Part shown: positions 25,348 to 33,600 of the stretch, one piece after another
Layout: each line of letters begins with the position of its first letter
Numbering within the stretch: position 1 is the stretch's first letter
Source of the DNA: Salinimicrobium sp963739625
GTDB taxonomy: Bacteria; Bacteroidota; Bacteroidia; Flavobacteriales; Flavobacteriaceae
Length of the DNA stretch: 64,000 bases
Reading direction: 5' to 3'
Assembly (NCBI GenBank): GCA_963739625.1
Contig: CAVUAU010000013.1
Coordinates: forward strand, 20,852 to 84,851
Notes under the pieces: model-generated
Told to the model about the DNA's origin: nothing
What the model saw: the letters and a program-made list of their open reading frames with translations, nothing else
Database searches by the model: none
Position numbers and translations under genes: made by a program

Positions 25348-26844
25348 TTAATACATCGCCGGTTCTCCCGATTTGGGCAACGAGTTTGTGATGAATTCCC
25401 GAAGATCATCGCTTGCCTTTTGCAGATCTTCACTGCGCAGGTACATCATATGTCCACTTCGGTAAGCTTTGAAGCTCAGACGGTCCTTCATTTTACCGCT
25501 GGGATCCATTTGCCACATGCTGTATTTGGCGTTGAAATAGGTGGTGGCACCGTCAAAATACCCACTCTGGATAAGCACATCAAGGTTAGGATTCTGGGCC
25601 ATCGCCTGTCTCAGGTTTTTGCCGGTGTTATTTCCGGTTCTGTCCCAGGGATGAACTGGCCCAAACATATTGTAGGTAAGATCTGTGTTGAAATTAAGCT
25701 CGGTGCTAAGGTAATGGTGAATGGCAGGAGTAAAGGCGTGCAACCAGGTAGTAAGTTCGGCATTATAATCGGGAGAGTCTCCGGCCTCTTTTTCATCCAG
25801 GCCAAGATATCTTGAGTCCAACCTGCCTATGGTCATTCCGCGGCTGTCTCTCAACAGGTCTTTCCAGAAAAATCCAAAGGGAACTTCGAGGTTATTTTGC
25901 AATATATCTTCTTCGGAAATACCTGAGTAAAAAGCCATTTTTGAAGCTATTTCCTGCCGTTTTTCAGGTGCTAGAAATCCGCCTTTCACCAGGGCAGGGA
26001 GAACTTCATTTACGGCATAGCTTTCTACTTCCGGAAGTAGTTCTTCCAGGTCTCTCTTCTGAAGTTCTTCAGGAAGCGCCTTATGATACCATGCGGCAGC
26101 CGTGAAATATGGCAACCTGTTCGCAATTTCTACCGGTCCGTCTCTTTCTATACCAAGTTCAGTAGGAGAAACCAGGATGACGCCATTTAGGTACATCCAT
26201 TGTGAATTCTGAAGCTCCAGTGCCAAACCTGAAACTCTAGTCGTCCCATAGCTTTCTCCAATGAGATACTTTGGCGACAGCCAGCGGTTGTTGCGGGAAA
26301 CAAAAGTGTTGATCCATTTGGCGAGATAGCTGATATCTGAATTGACTCCAAAGAACTGCTTTTTTTCCCTTTTTTCGTCTCCGGTTGCAGGCTCGATAAT
26401 CCTGGAATATCCCGTATTTACAGGATTTACATAAACAATATCGGCTATGTCAAGAATGGAATTTGGGTTTTCTTTGATCCCGTAAGGTTGTACGGGAAAA
26501 CCTTCAGGATCGATCTCCAAAACACGCGGACCTGTATAGGCGATGTGCATCCAAACCGAAGCAGAACCGGGACCGCCATTAAAAGAAATTACCAGCGGCC
26601 GGTTTTTCCTGTCTTTGATATCGCTGCGCTCGTAGTAAGTATAGAACAGGCTGGCGATCGCTTCCCTGTCTTCATTCCAAACCGGTTGCATCCCGGTAGT
26701 GGCGGTATAAGATATTTTTTGGCCTTTGATCTTTACCTGGTGCTGCGTCACTACAGTGGTATCTACAGGTAAAGGAATTTTTTGAGCCTGCAGCCCAAAA
26801 GTTGTGAGAAAAATGATGAGAAAGAAAGTGTAGGTTTTTGTCAT
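25348..26844 (-). CDS. Exported serine carboxypeptidase (peptidase family S10)
   Basis: A 498-aa secreted protein with a signal peptide (TYTFFLIIFLTTFGLQAQ). The S10 oxyanion region is LVISFNGGPGSASVWMH, the nucleophile is in LIGESYGTTR, the catalytic Asp probably in IQSGYFDGATTYF, and the His in SGHMMYLRSEDL. It should cleave C-terminal residues from peptides in the periplasm or outside the cell. The family is common in flavobacteria that feed on protein. It is the first of two minus-strand genes that share the border with the PAP2 gene (47-base gap), so co-transcription with the PAP2 gene is possible. Confidence 0.93.
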   Translation of the reverse strand: MTKTYTFFLIIFLTTFGLQAQKIPLPVDTTVVTQHQVKIKGQKISYTATTGMQPVWNEDREAIASLFYTYYERSDIKDRKNRPLVISFNGGPGSASVWMHIAYTGPRVLEIDPEGFPVQPYGIKENPNSILDIADIVYVNPVNTGYSRIIEPATGDEKREKKQFFGVNSDISYLAKWINTFVSRNNRWLSPKYLIGESYGTTRVSGLALELQNSQWMYLNGVILVSPTELGIERDGPVEIANRLPYFTAAAWYHKALPEELQKRDLEELLPEVESYAVNEVLPALVKGGFLAPEKRQEIASKMAFYSGISEEDILQNNLEVPFGFFWKDLLRDSRGMTIGRLDSRYLGLDEKEAGDSPDYNAELTTWLHAFTPAIHHYLSTELNFNTDLTYNMFGPVHPWDRTGNNTGKNLRQAMAQNPNLDVLIQSGYFDGATTYFNAKYSMWQMDPSGKMKDRLSFKAYRSGHMMYLRSEDLQKASDDLREFITNSLPKSGEPAMY

Positions 26845-26891
26845 GGTTGTTTATTTGGTGGCCTAAAATAAGAAAATCCACCAAAAATCTG

Positions 26892-27730
26892 CTAAAACCT
26901 GTATTGTAAGGTGATACCTTTATATTCACTTCCGTAGTTTGGATAAAAGCTGAAGTTCTCGTTCTTCTTTTTGTGCAGTTCGGGGATAAGAATTCCCGAA
27001 AGGGCTCCAACTCCATATCCTACCAGGTTATCTGTAAGAAAGTGTTTGCCTGCCTTTGACTTCGAAGATATCCTACATAAGCGGGCACCAGGGCCGCAGC
27101 AGTCCATACAAAGGGCTTTGCGGCAGAATCTGGATTAAAGTCATTAAAGACCTTGGCTGCAAAGAAGGTAGCAGTGGCTGTTGCTGCCGTATGTCCCGCA
27201 AAAAAGGAACGTCTGGAGCTGGTTTCACTTCTTGTTTCAAATGACAGGTCTTCGTTATAGGCAAGAGGGCGGCTTCGTTTTACAGTTGCAGTCGTAATGC
27301 TGAAGATGGCTCCTGTTGTAGCCATAGATTCAAGAAACAGCACCGAGATCTGCCCTGCATGGCTTCCATAGTCTTTATCGGCGACCATCATAATAAAAGG
27401 AACTGCAAAAGAGCCGTAAAAGGGATAATAACTTACCTCGTCTGCCCTTTTGGAATATTTTCCTGCCAGCCAACGGTCGATCCCGGGAATATCATCTTTG
27501 GAAAGCGCTTCCACCTCTTGTGCCGAAAGCGGCTCCATTCCCTGGATGAGGCTAAAGCCAAGGCCATTGAGAGCCAAACCGGCACCCACCCAGGTACCAT
27601 CTTTTGCCCAGCTAATTTCATAAGGTGAATCTTTAATATGATCCTCCTGGGAAAAGGAGGCTGTTGTAAAAGTGAGTATAAAAACTAAGAGGAGGAAATT
27701 TTTGAACTTCATGATTTGGGTTTGCGTCAA
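26892..27730 (-). pseudogene. Exported PAP2 family phosphatase, interrupted by a frameshift
   Basis: Two frames make one protein of about 279 aa. The first (start 27730) has a signal peptide (KNFLLLVFILTFTTASFSQ), phosphatase motif 1 in KRSRPLAYNEDLS and motif 2 in SRRSFFAGHTAATA. It leaves the family at GYLRSQRQANTF. The second (stop at 26892) continues with motif 3 in AGKHFLTDNLVGYGVGAL. Adding one base to the T3 run at 27055-27057 joins them as GYLRSQKAGKHFL. The catalytic His of motif 3 lies after the break, so the protein as read would be inactive. PAP2 enzymes remove phosphate from lipid carriers or lipids on the periplasmic side. Confidence 0.82.
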
Positions 27731-27898
27731 ATCTCGCTTTTGTTCGTCAGTTTTCCTTAGGGTTTAACCTACTTCTAAGAATTCTCAAGCGCTTTTATCA
27801 GTTTTTTAGAATATTTTCCTGGCCAAACACAACCTTCCGATTTCAAAAAGCAGTATTTTTGTTTATATTTTTTAATTTAAATATTTAAACAATACTTA

Positions 27899-28411
27899 AT
27901 GATATATACCCTGCGTACCGTCCAGAAAATCCCCGTTTCGCGAGAAAAGGCCTGGCAATTCCTCTCAGATCCTCAAAATCTGAAGGCAATTACTCCAGAT
28001 TACATGGGCTTTGATATCACCGGGGGAGGAGACCGCCCCATGTTTCCGGGGCAGATCATTCAATACATTGTTACCCCTGTGGCCGGAATCAAAACTACCT
28101 GGGTCACTGAAATCACCCATGTTGAGGAACCTAATTATTTTGTAGATGAACAAAGATTTGGTCCCTATGCGCTCTGGCATCACAAGCACTTTTTAAAGGA
28201 GATCGATGGCGGAGTGGAGATGGAGGATATCGTTGACTACAAACTCCCCTTCGGATTCATAGGTAGAATGGTGCATCCATTCCTCGTAAAACCGAAATTA
28301 AAGGAGATCTTCGAGTACAGGAGAAAAAAGCTAATCGAGATCTTTGGAGCGTTTCCCGAGAAAGAAGAAGGCACAACAACAGTAAAAGAAAAAGAGGAGT
28401 CAAAAAACTGA
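27899..28411 (+). CDS. SRPBCC (START-like) ligand-binding protein
   Basis: A 170-aa cytoplasmic protein with the helix-grip fold pattern: an N-terminal strand followed by SREKAWQFLSDPQNLKAITP, strands with TWVTEITHVEEPNYFVDEQ and PYALWHHKHFLKEIDGG, and a long C-terminal helix ending KEIFEYRRKKLIEIFG. Relatives are polyketide cyclase/dehydrase-like and CoxG-like proteins that bind hydrophobic ligands. Ligand unknown. The tail is highly charged. A TATTTTTG element at 27854-27861 could be the promoter -7 box, but no spaced TTG is seen. The stop codon lies in the loop of the terminator hairpin. Confidence 0.85.
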   Translation: MIYTLRTVQKIPVSREKAWQFLSDPQNLKAITPDYMGFDITGGGDRPMFPGQIIQYIVTPVAGIKTTWVTEITHVEEPNYFVDEQRFGPYALWHHKHFLKEIDGGVEMEDIVDYKLPFGFIGRMVHPFLVKPKLKEIFEYRRKKLIEIFGAFPEKEEGTTTVKEKEESKN

Positions 28412-28428
28412 TTTTTTGACTCCTCTTT
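28391..28428 (+). terminator. Terminator overlapping the end of the SRPBCC gene
   Basis: AAAGAGGAGTCAAAAAA (28391-28407) pairs with TTTTTTGACTCCTCTTT (28412-28428), followed by more T. The stem includes the last codons of the gene. Confidence 0.8.
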
Positions 28429-28489
28429 TTCTATAAGCTTCTTCCGCTTTAGAGCATGAACCTCTCGTCTACAGTCTAAAGATCGGAAA

Positions 28490-29944
28490 CTATGCTCTTT
28501 GAGCTTCCTTTTGCTTTTGATGACTAAAGAGGTTGTGCTCCTTGATCATTTGTGTTGTTTTCTCAGGCAGCATCTCTTCCCAACCGGATTTTCCTTCGGC
28601 TATCATTTGCAACACTTCCCTTGAATAAACATCCAGAATATCTGGATCGTAATTCGTGATATCGACCACTTTTCCATTGTACTTGAAGAATTTGTACAGC
28701 TCCTTCATTCTTGGATGTACCTTCAGGTTTTCGCTGGTAGTGATCTGTCCTGTTTCCTTGTCCTTCAACGGGTAGAGGTAAACCTTCAAATCTTTGAAGA
28801 AAAGCTTTCCGAAGGCCTCAAGAATACCACCGCTTAAGTGACGATAGTATTTTTCGTCGAAGATATCCACCAGGTTGTTCACTCCCATGGCAAGTCCCAT
28901 TCTTTCTTTGGTATAGCGGGAGAAATATTCCACCACCCTGTAGTATTCCTGGAAGTTAGAGATCATTACTGTTTGTCCCAGTGAACAAAGCAGCTCTGCC
29001 CGGTCCATAAAGTCGCGTTCGTCGATCTCTCCCTCGGCCCGCAGGTTAGAAAGAGTGATCTCGAAAATGACTTCAGTATTATCTTCAGAAACCCTGTTTT
29101 CCTTCAGGAACAGTTCCATGGAACGCTTGTACATATCCATGTTCACTTTTGTTACAGGTCTAAAGCTACCTCGCAGGGCAAGAATATTTTTCTTGTAAAG
29201 GATCTTGGCGGGTAAAACGTTATTACCATCGGGCGCAAACATTACCGCCTCGGTCATTCCGTTTTTAACCAGTTGCAGGCTCATCAAGCGGTTGTCCACT
29301 TTTTCGAACCTTGGCCCCGAAAAGTTGATAGTATCGATCTCTATTTGATCTTTATCAATGTGGTCATAGAGATAACGCAGTAGTTTCTTTGGATTATCAT
29401 ATTTGTAGTAGGCCCCGTAAATAAGGTTTACGCCAAGAATTCCAAGCGTATTTTGCTGTAATCGCGCATCGTTCTCATGAAACCGAACGTGTAGAATAAT
29501 GTCATTATACGCTTCTTCGGGATGTACCTGGTAGCGAATTCCCACCCAGCCGTGGCCCTTATATTTCTTAGCGAAATCTATGGTTGCCACTGTATTGGCG
29601 TAAGTAAAAAATAGTTTATTGGGATGTTTTTCGCGAGAGATCCTTTGTTCAATAAGGTTGGTCTCGTGAGTCAGCATTTTTTTCAGCCTTTCTTCGGTCA
29701 CATAGCGCCTGTCATCTTCAATTCCGTAGATAGCATCACTAAAGTCTTTATCGTACGCGCTCATCGCTTTTGCGATCGTTCCCGAAGCTCCGCCGGCCCT
29801 AAAGAAATTCCGCACTGTCTCCTGTCCGGCTCCAATTTCAGAAAAAGTTCCGTAGATATTTTCGTTGAGATTGATGCGTAAAGCCTTACTCTTTATTGAC
29901 GGGACATTTTCAAATTCCCGGTCACCCATAATGGTAATTGGCAT
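28490..29944 (-). CDS. Conserved Bacteroidota protein of unknown function (484 aa)
   Basis: A soluble 484-aa protein with strongly conserved-looking blocks: ALRINLNENIYGTFSEIGAG, VRNFFRAGGASGTIAKAMSA, KLFFTYANTVATIDFAKKYK, GILGVNLIYGAYY, ILALRGSFRPVTKVN. From memory, homologues are sometimes labelled TonB-dependent receptor or nicotinate-nucleotide adenylyltransferase. Neither label fits: there is no signal peptide, no plug or barrel, and no HxGH nucleotidyltransferase motif. The phrases on a GAGQETV/GGASGTIAKA stretch and an HVRFHEND segment suggest a metabolic enzyme. A promoter (TTG-N18-TACCTTTG on the minus strand) lies just upstream. It appears to be transcribed alone. Confidence 0.75.
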   Translation of the reverse strand: MPITIMGDREFENVPSIKSKALRINLNENIYGTFSEIGAGQETVRNFFRAGGASGTIAKAMSAYDKDFSDAIYGIEDDRRYVTEERLKKMLTHETNLIEQRISREKHPNKLFFTYANTVATIDFAKKYKGHGWVGIRYQVHPEEAYNDIILHVRFHENDARLQQNTLGILGVNLIYGAYYKYDNPKKLLRYLYDHIDKDQIEIDTINFSGPRFEKVDNRLMSLQLVKNGMTEAVMFAPDGNNVLPAKILYKKNILALRGSFRPVTKVNMDMYKRSMELFLKENRVSEDNTEVIFEITLSNLRAEGEIDERDFMDRAELLCSLGQTVMISNFQEYYRVVEYFSRYTKERMGLAMGVNNLVDIFDEKYYRHLSGGILEAFGKLFFKDLKVYLYPLKDKETGQITTSENLKVHPRMKELYKFFKYNGKVVDITNYDPDILDVYSREVLQMIAEGKSGWEEMLPEKTTQMIKEHNLFSHQKQKEAQRA

Positions 29945-29982
29945 AGCTTATCTTTTTGGTAAAAACCTTGTTAAGTTGTCCT

Positions 29983-30011
29983 CAAAGGTACTAAAATGCG
30001 GGGCAGAACAA
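29983..30011 (-). promoter_or_regulatory. Putative promoter of the 484-aa gene
   Basis: On the minus strand TTG (30009-30011), an 18-base spacer and TACCTTTG (29983-29990), close to the Bacteroidota consensus. It lies 39 bases upstream of the start codon. The plus-strand TAGTTTTG at 30024-30031 could be the -7 element for the divergent MBL gene. Confidence 0.55.
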
Positions 30012-30048
30012 AAAAATAATACTTAGTTTTGTGGTAAAATTAAGAGCA

Positions 30049-30810
30049 TTGAAAGTAACATTTTTAGGCACCGGAACTTCGCAGGGAATCCCCGTTATTG
30101 GCAGCAGCCATCCTGTTTGCCTAAGTTCCAATCCTAAAGATAAACGCCTTAGGGTCTCTGTGCTGGTCGAGGTAGACAACCTGAATATCGTCATTGACTG
30201 CGGCCCAGATTTTCGCCAGCAAATGTTGAGCAACAATGTCACTCATCTCGATGCTATCCTCTTTACCCACGAACACAGCGATCATACCGTAGGGCTTGAT
30301 GATATTAGACCGTACTTTTTTAAACAGGGCGACATCCCTGTCTTCGCCCATGAGCGGGTTTTAAACTCGCTGAGGAAACGTTTTGATTATATTTTTGCTT
30401 CAGAAAATAAATATCCCGGCGCTCCAAGCGTACAGGAGCATGTGATACATAACGAGCCTTTTAAGCTGAAGAATTTAACTGTGGTTCCTGTTAATGTAAT
30501 GCATAACAGGGTGCAGGTCTACGGCTTCAGGATCAAGGACTTCGCGTACATTACAGATGCCAAGACGATTGAAGAAAATGAAGTTGAAAAATTAAAAGGG
30601 GTAGAGGTGCTCGTGGTGAACGCCCTGAGAAAAGAACCTCACCATTCTCATTTCAACCTGGAGGAAGCCCTCGAATTTATAGACAAGGTCAAACCTCAAA
30701 AAGCGTATCTCACTCATATAAGCCATCTCTTAGGATTCCATGATGAAGTGCAGGCAGAGCTGCCGCCCAATATCTTTCTAGCTTATGACAACCTTCAAAT
30801 AGAACTTTAA
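30049..30810 (+). CDS. MBL-fold metallohydrolase, PhnP-like
   Basis: A cytoplasmic metallo-beta-lactamase-fold phosphodiesterase-type hydrolase of about 253 aa. Metal ligands are visible in FTHEHSDHTVGLDD (the HxHxDH motif), with the preceding Asp in VIDCGPDFRQQML, a His in VNVMHNRVQVYGF, an Asp in YITDAK and a His in THISHLLGFHDE. The opening TFLGTGTSQGIPVIG is typical for the PhnP/ElaC-like branch. No ATG fits; I place the start at the TTG at 30049, which gives the usual short N-terminus, while a GTG at 30031 is the alternative and overlaps a possible -7 box. The next gene starts on its last base (TAATG), showing coupling. Confidence 0.88.
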   Translation: MKVTFLGTGTSQGIPVIGSSHPVCLSSNPKDKRLRVSVLVEVDNLNIVIDCGPDFRQQMLSNNVTHLDAILFTHEHSDHTVGLDDIRPYFFKQGDIPVFAHERVLNSLRKRFDYIFASENKYPGAPSVQEHVIHNEPFKLKNLTVVPVNVMHNRVQVYGFRIKDFAYITDAKTIEENEVEKLKGVEVLVVNALRKEPHHSHFNLEEALEFIDKVKPQKAYLTHISHLLGFHDEVQAELPPNIFLAYDNLQIEL

Positions 30811-31307
30811 TGCGAAAAAGCCTTTTTTTATACCTGTTCGTGTTCACCGCCTTGCTGGCCATATTCATCTATGTTTCGGGAAACAAAATGATCAGGGCTA
30901 AAGATCATGAAATCAAAGTCCTGGAAACCGAAGTGCAGCAGGCGCAAAACACTACAGATTCTCTTTATACCGAAGCTGCTTCGGGCGGGAATTTTGAACT
31001 AAACACTAATGAAGAGGCGCTGTCTTACTTCGAGAATCGTGGATTTAAAGCTTCCGAAGTGGCTCAAAAAGTCGAAGACGCCATTATTAGTCGCAACAAG
31101 GCAGATGCAGATAACGACCTTATTCCTTATGAAGGGATGGAAGGTTTTTTCAGGATCAACAAAGTCAAACTGGTCAATCACAAGTGGGCACTGGCAAGTT
31201 TTACTGATGGTACTTACTGGGGCGACCTCTTTGTGAGCTACGATCTTGATGATGACGGAAATATCTCGCTCACCGGTGAAAAAGCAGTGCTATATCCGCG
31301 GAATTAA
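30810..31307 (+). CDS. Membrane-anchored protein with coiled coil, unknown function
   Basis: A 165-aa protein whose ATG overlaps the stop codon of the MBL hydrolase gene by one base. One transmembrane helix near the N-terminus (LFLYLFVFTALLAIFIYVSG, about 5-24) is followed by a short coiled coil (KDHEIKVLETEVQQAQN), a helical stretch and a compact C-terminal domain (NKVKLVNHKWALASFTDGTY, DLFVSYDLDDDGNISL). The DLDDDGN loop resembles a calcium-binding loop. I do not recognise the family. Its coupling to the hydrolase suggests a shared process. The end overlaps the convergent esterase gene by four bases. Confidence 0.7.
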   Translation: MRKSLFLYLFVFTALLAIFIYVSGNKMIRAKDHEIKVLETEVQQAQNTTDSLYTEAASGGNFELNTNEEALSYFENRGFKASEVAQKVEDAIISRNKADADNDLIPYEGMEGFFRINKVKLVNHKWALASFTDGTYWGDLFVSYDLDDDGNISLTGEKAVLYPRN

Positions 31308-31963
31308 AGGTGCTCCAAAAGCCATTTTTTGAGCTCCATGAAATTTTGAGGCGCGACGCCGTGGCCCACGGGAAATTCTGAAAAAACATTTGCGATTCCC
31401 AGTTTATCAAGAAACGGCGGAGTTTTTCTTGCCCATGCCACAGGGATCACCTGGTCCTGTGTACCATGGGAGCTGTAAACCGAAAGGCCTGAAAAATCCC
31501 TTTTTTGGAACCCGGGTTTAATAATGTCTTCATTGATGTATCCGCTAAGCCCAATAATATTTTTGACCTTTTCGGGGTAGGAGAGCGCAACGGCAAAACT
31601 GAGGATACAACCCTGGCTAAAACCGACTAACGTAACATTTTTCTCGTCTACAGGATAGGCCGCAATCGCTTCATCTATAAAGGCAGAGATCTTCTCCCGC
31701 GAATCTATGGCCTGTTCATCATTGCTAAACTTTCCGCCGGCATTGTCCCAGTTGATCGCATACCAGGCATGGCCAAAAGGTGGCATGGGATAAGGGGCAC
31801 GCACCGAAATGATAAAAAGTTCCTCGGGAAGCTCTTCAGCAAAAGAAAAAAGATCTTCTTCATTGCTGCCGTAACCGTGCAACATGATCAATAGCGGCGC
31901 TTTTTCTGAAGGTTTCTTTGGTTGTCTTACCAGATGGTGGAGAGAGAGGTTTTCCTGCTTCAT
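31304..31963 (-). CDS. Alpha/beta hydrolase, phospholipase/carboxylesterase (Abhydrolase_2) family
   Basis: A 219-aa cytoplasmic esterase. The opening HHLVRQPKKP then PLLIMLHGYGSNEEDLFSFA is typical of the family, the nucleophile lies in VGFSQGCILSF (about 115), the Asp in GTQDQVIPVAWA and the His in FPVGHGVAPQN. Substrates in the family are short-chain carboxyl esters and lysophospholipids. It is the last gene of a minus-strand run (histidine kinase, BatA-like, dihydroorotase-like, DUF4870, esterase) and starts one base after the DUF4870 stop, so translation is probably coupled. Confidence 0.88.
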   Translation of the reverse strand: MKQENLSLHHLVRQPKKPSEKAPLLIMLHGYGSNEEDLFSFAEELPEELFIISVRAPYPMPPFGHAWYAINWDNAGGKFSNDEQAIDSREKISAFIDEAIAAYPVDEKNVTLVGFSQGCILSFAVALSYPEKVKNIIGLSGYINEDIIKPGFQKRDFSGLSVYSSHGTQDQVIPVAWARKTPPFLDKLGIANVFSEFPVGHGVAPQNFMELKKWLLEHL

Positions 31964-31964
31964 A

Positions 31965-32292
31965 TTATCTTATTGTACTAAACCATTCCTGAAATTTTGT
32001 TCCCAGCACCGGCACGAGGTTTCTTTCTCCTTGTAAGGCGGCCAGGAAACCATAGAACCAGAGAACAGCGATAAACACATAAAAAGCACCCGAGATCCAC
32101 CAGCTGTCAAACCAGGAAATGAGTACCCCAAGAATGAAATATGTAATGTGGATGCCCAGCGCCTGTCTTATGTGAAATGACGCAAAGGAATTCTTGCGTA
32201 TCATTGTTCATAAAATACGCGATGATCGTCCCAATGATCGTGAGGTAAGCTACAATGGCTGCAGTTTTCCCTTCATTTACTACGGTGTCCAT
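31965..32292 (-). pseudogene. DUF4870-type small membrane protein, interrupted by a frameshift
   Basis: About 108 aa with three hydrophobic helices. The first frame (ATG at 32292) reads MDTVVNEGKTAAIVAYLTII then GTIIAYFMNND. The second frame (stop at 31965) reads KNSFASFHIRQALGIHITYF, then two more helices and a short tail. These are the expected halves of a DUF4870 (Tic20-like) protein, whose conserved centre is FxxFHxRQALG. Removing one base near 32196-32210 joins them as MNNDRKNSFASFH. No long homopolymer lies there. Role unknown. It lies 45 bases after the dihydroorotase-like gene. Confidence 0.75.
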
Positions 32293-32337
32293 AATGCTGT
32301 TGGTTTGTAAATACAAAATTAGAATATTTCAGGCTCT

Positions 32338-33600
32338 TTAGTCCTTTTTTGAAGCTAAAAAGCGACCGTTGGCATAGATCCCTAAGACTTTCCCCTTCAG
32401 TTCATGCCCGAGGAATAAACTGTTTTTGGAAGTGCTCAAAATATGTTCTTTTTGGAACCTGTAGGAAGCTTCGGGATCAAAAAAGGTAAAATTAGCAGGC
32501 ATTCCTTCATCGATAACGGCTTCCGGAAGGTTGAAGCGGGATTTTCCCGAAGTAAGCATCCTTACAGCCGTCTTTAGGGAACTTACCTGCAGCAGGGCTC
32601 CAAAAGCCGACTCCAGGCCTATTGTCCCAAAAAAGGCATTGTCAAATTCAACTTTTTTATGCTCCACATCCATTGGAGAATGGTCTGTGGTGATCATGTC
32701 TATAGTTCCATCCTTTATTCCTGCGTGCAGAGCCTTCACATCTGCCCGTGTACGCAGCGGCGGCAGTACCTTGGCATTGGTATCGAAATCTTTAAGCGCA
32801 TCATCTGTAAAAACGAGGTTGTGAATAGCTACGCTGCAGCTCACATCCAGATCTTTCTCTTTGGCCTCTCTAATAAGTGCTACAGATCCTGCTGTTGAAA
32901 TAGTAGGAATGTGCAATTTGCCCCCGGTATACTCCAGAATAAAAAGATCTCTGGCGACCTGCAGTTCTTCGGCCAGGGCAGGAATTCCTTTTAACCCCAG
33001 GGAGGTGCTCACTTCCCCCTCGTTCACCTGTCCACTACCTGCAATCTTGTTTTCCTGCGGAAAAGAAAGCACCAGTCCGTCGAAATTCTGGGCGTATTGT
33101 AGTGCCAGCTTCAGGAGATTAGGATTGGATACGCTACTTTGATAATCACCAAATCCAACGGCGCCCGCCTGCTGCATATCGTAAAGCTCGGCAAGATCAA
33201 TGCCTGCACTTTTTCGGGTCAAGGCACCAAGAGGGTAGAGGCTTACCGGACTTCCCTCTGCTTTATGTTTTAAGAAAGAAACGGCTCCTTTGTTATCTGT
33301 CACAGGATCGTTCCCGGGATTGAGGGCTATCGCTGTAAACCCGCTTTTTCCCGCCGTAAGAAGACCATTTTCAAGAGTCTCCCTTTCTTCAAAACCCGGT
33401 TCTCCAAAATTCACACTGCTATCAAACCATCCCTGCGAAACATGCAGGTTTTCAAAGGAGATTTCCTTATCAATTTCAGGGGAATCAATAGTAGGAGCGA
33501 TCTTTGTGATCACGTCGTTTTCCACGAGAATGTCCATTACCTTGTTGTCGTAAGGACTTTCATTGTCAATGATCTTGGCAGATTTTATGAGGAGCTTCAT
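32338..33600 (-). CDS. Dihydroorotase-like protein lacking metal ligands
   Basis: A 420-aa amidohydrolase-fold protein that aligns with class I dihydroorotases through its length. However, the zinc motif D-x-H-x-H before FREPG reads D60-S-S-V-N64 in GWFDSSVNFGEPGFEERE, so both His are lost. The second ligand block HIxHxST reads HIPTIST, and the HHL block reads AIHNLVF. The terminal ITTDHSPMD keeps its Asp. It is therefore unlikely to hydrolyse dihydroorotate. Non-catalytic dihydroorotase-like proteins are known as structural partners of aspartate transcarbamoylase. It overlaps the BatA-like gene by four bases. Annotations as active PyrC should be treated with care. Confidence 0.85.
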   Translation of the reverse strand: MKLLIKSAKIIDNESPYDNKVMDILVENDVITKIAPTIDSPEIDKEISFENLHVSQGWFDSSVNFGEPGFEERETLENGLLTAGKSGFTAIALNPGNDPVTDNKGAVSFLKHKAEGSPVSLYPLGALTRKSAGIDLAELYDMQQAGAVGFGDYQSSVSNPNLLKLALQYAQNFDGLVLSFPQENKIAGSGQVNEGEVSTSLGLKGIPALAEELQVARDLFILEYTGGKLHIPTISTAGSVALIREAKEKDLDVSCSVAIHNLVFTDDALKDFDTNAKVLPPLRTRADVKALHAGIKDGTIDMITTDHSPMDVEHKKVEFDNAFFGTIGLESAFGALLQVSSLKTAVRMLTSGKSRFNLPEAVIDEGMPANFTFFDPEASYRFQKEHILSTSKNSLFLGHELKGKVLGIYANGRFLASKKD

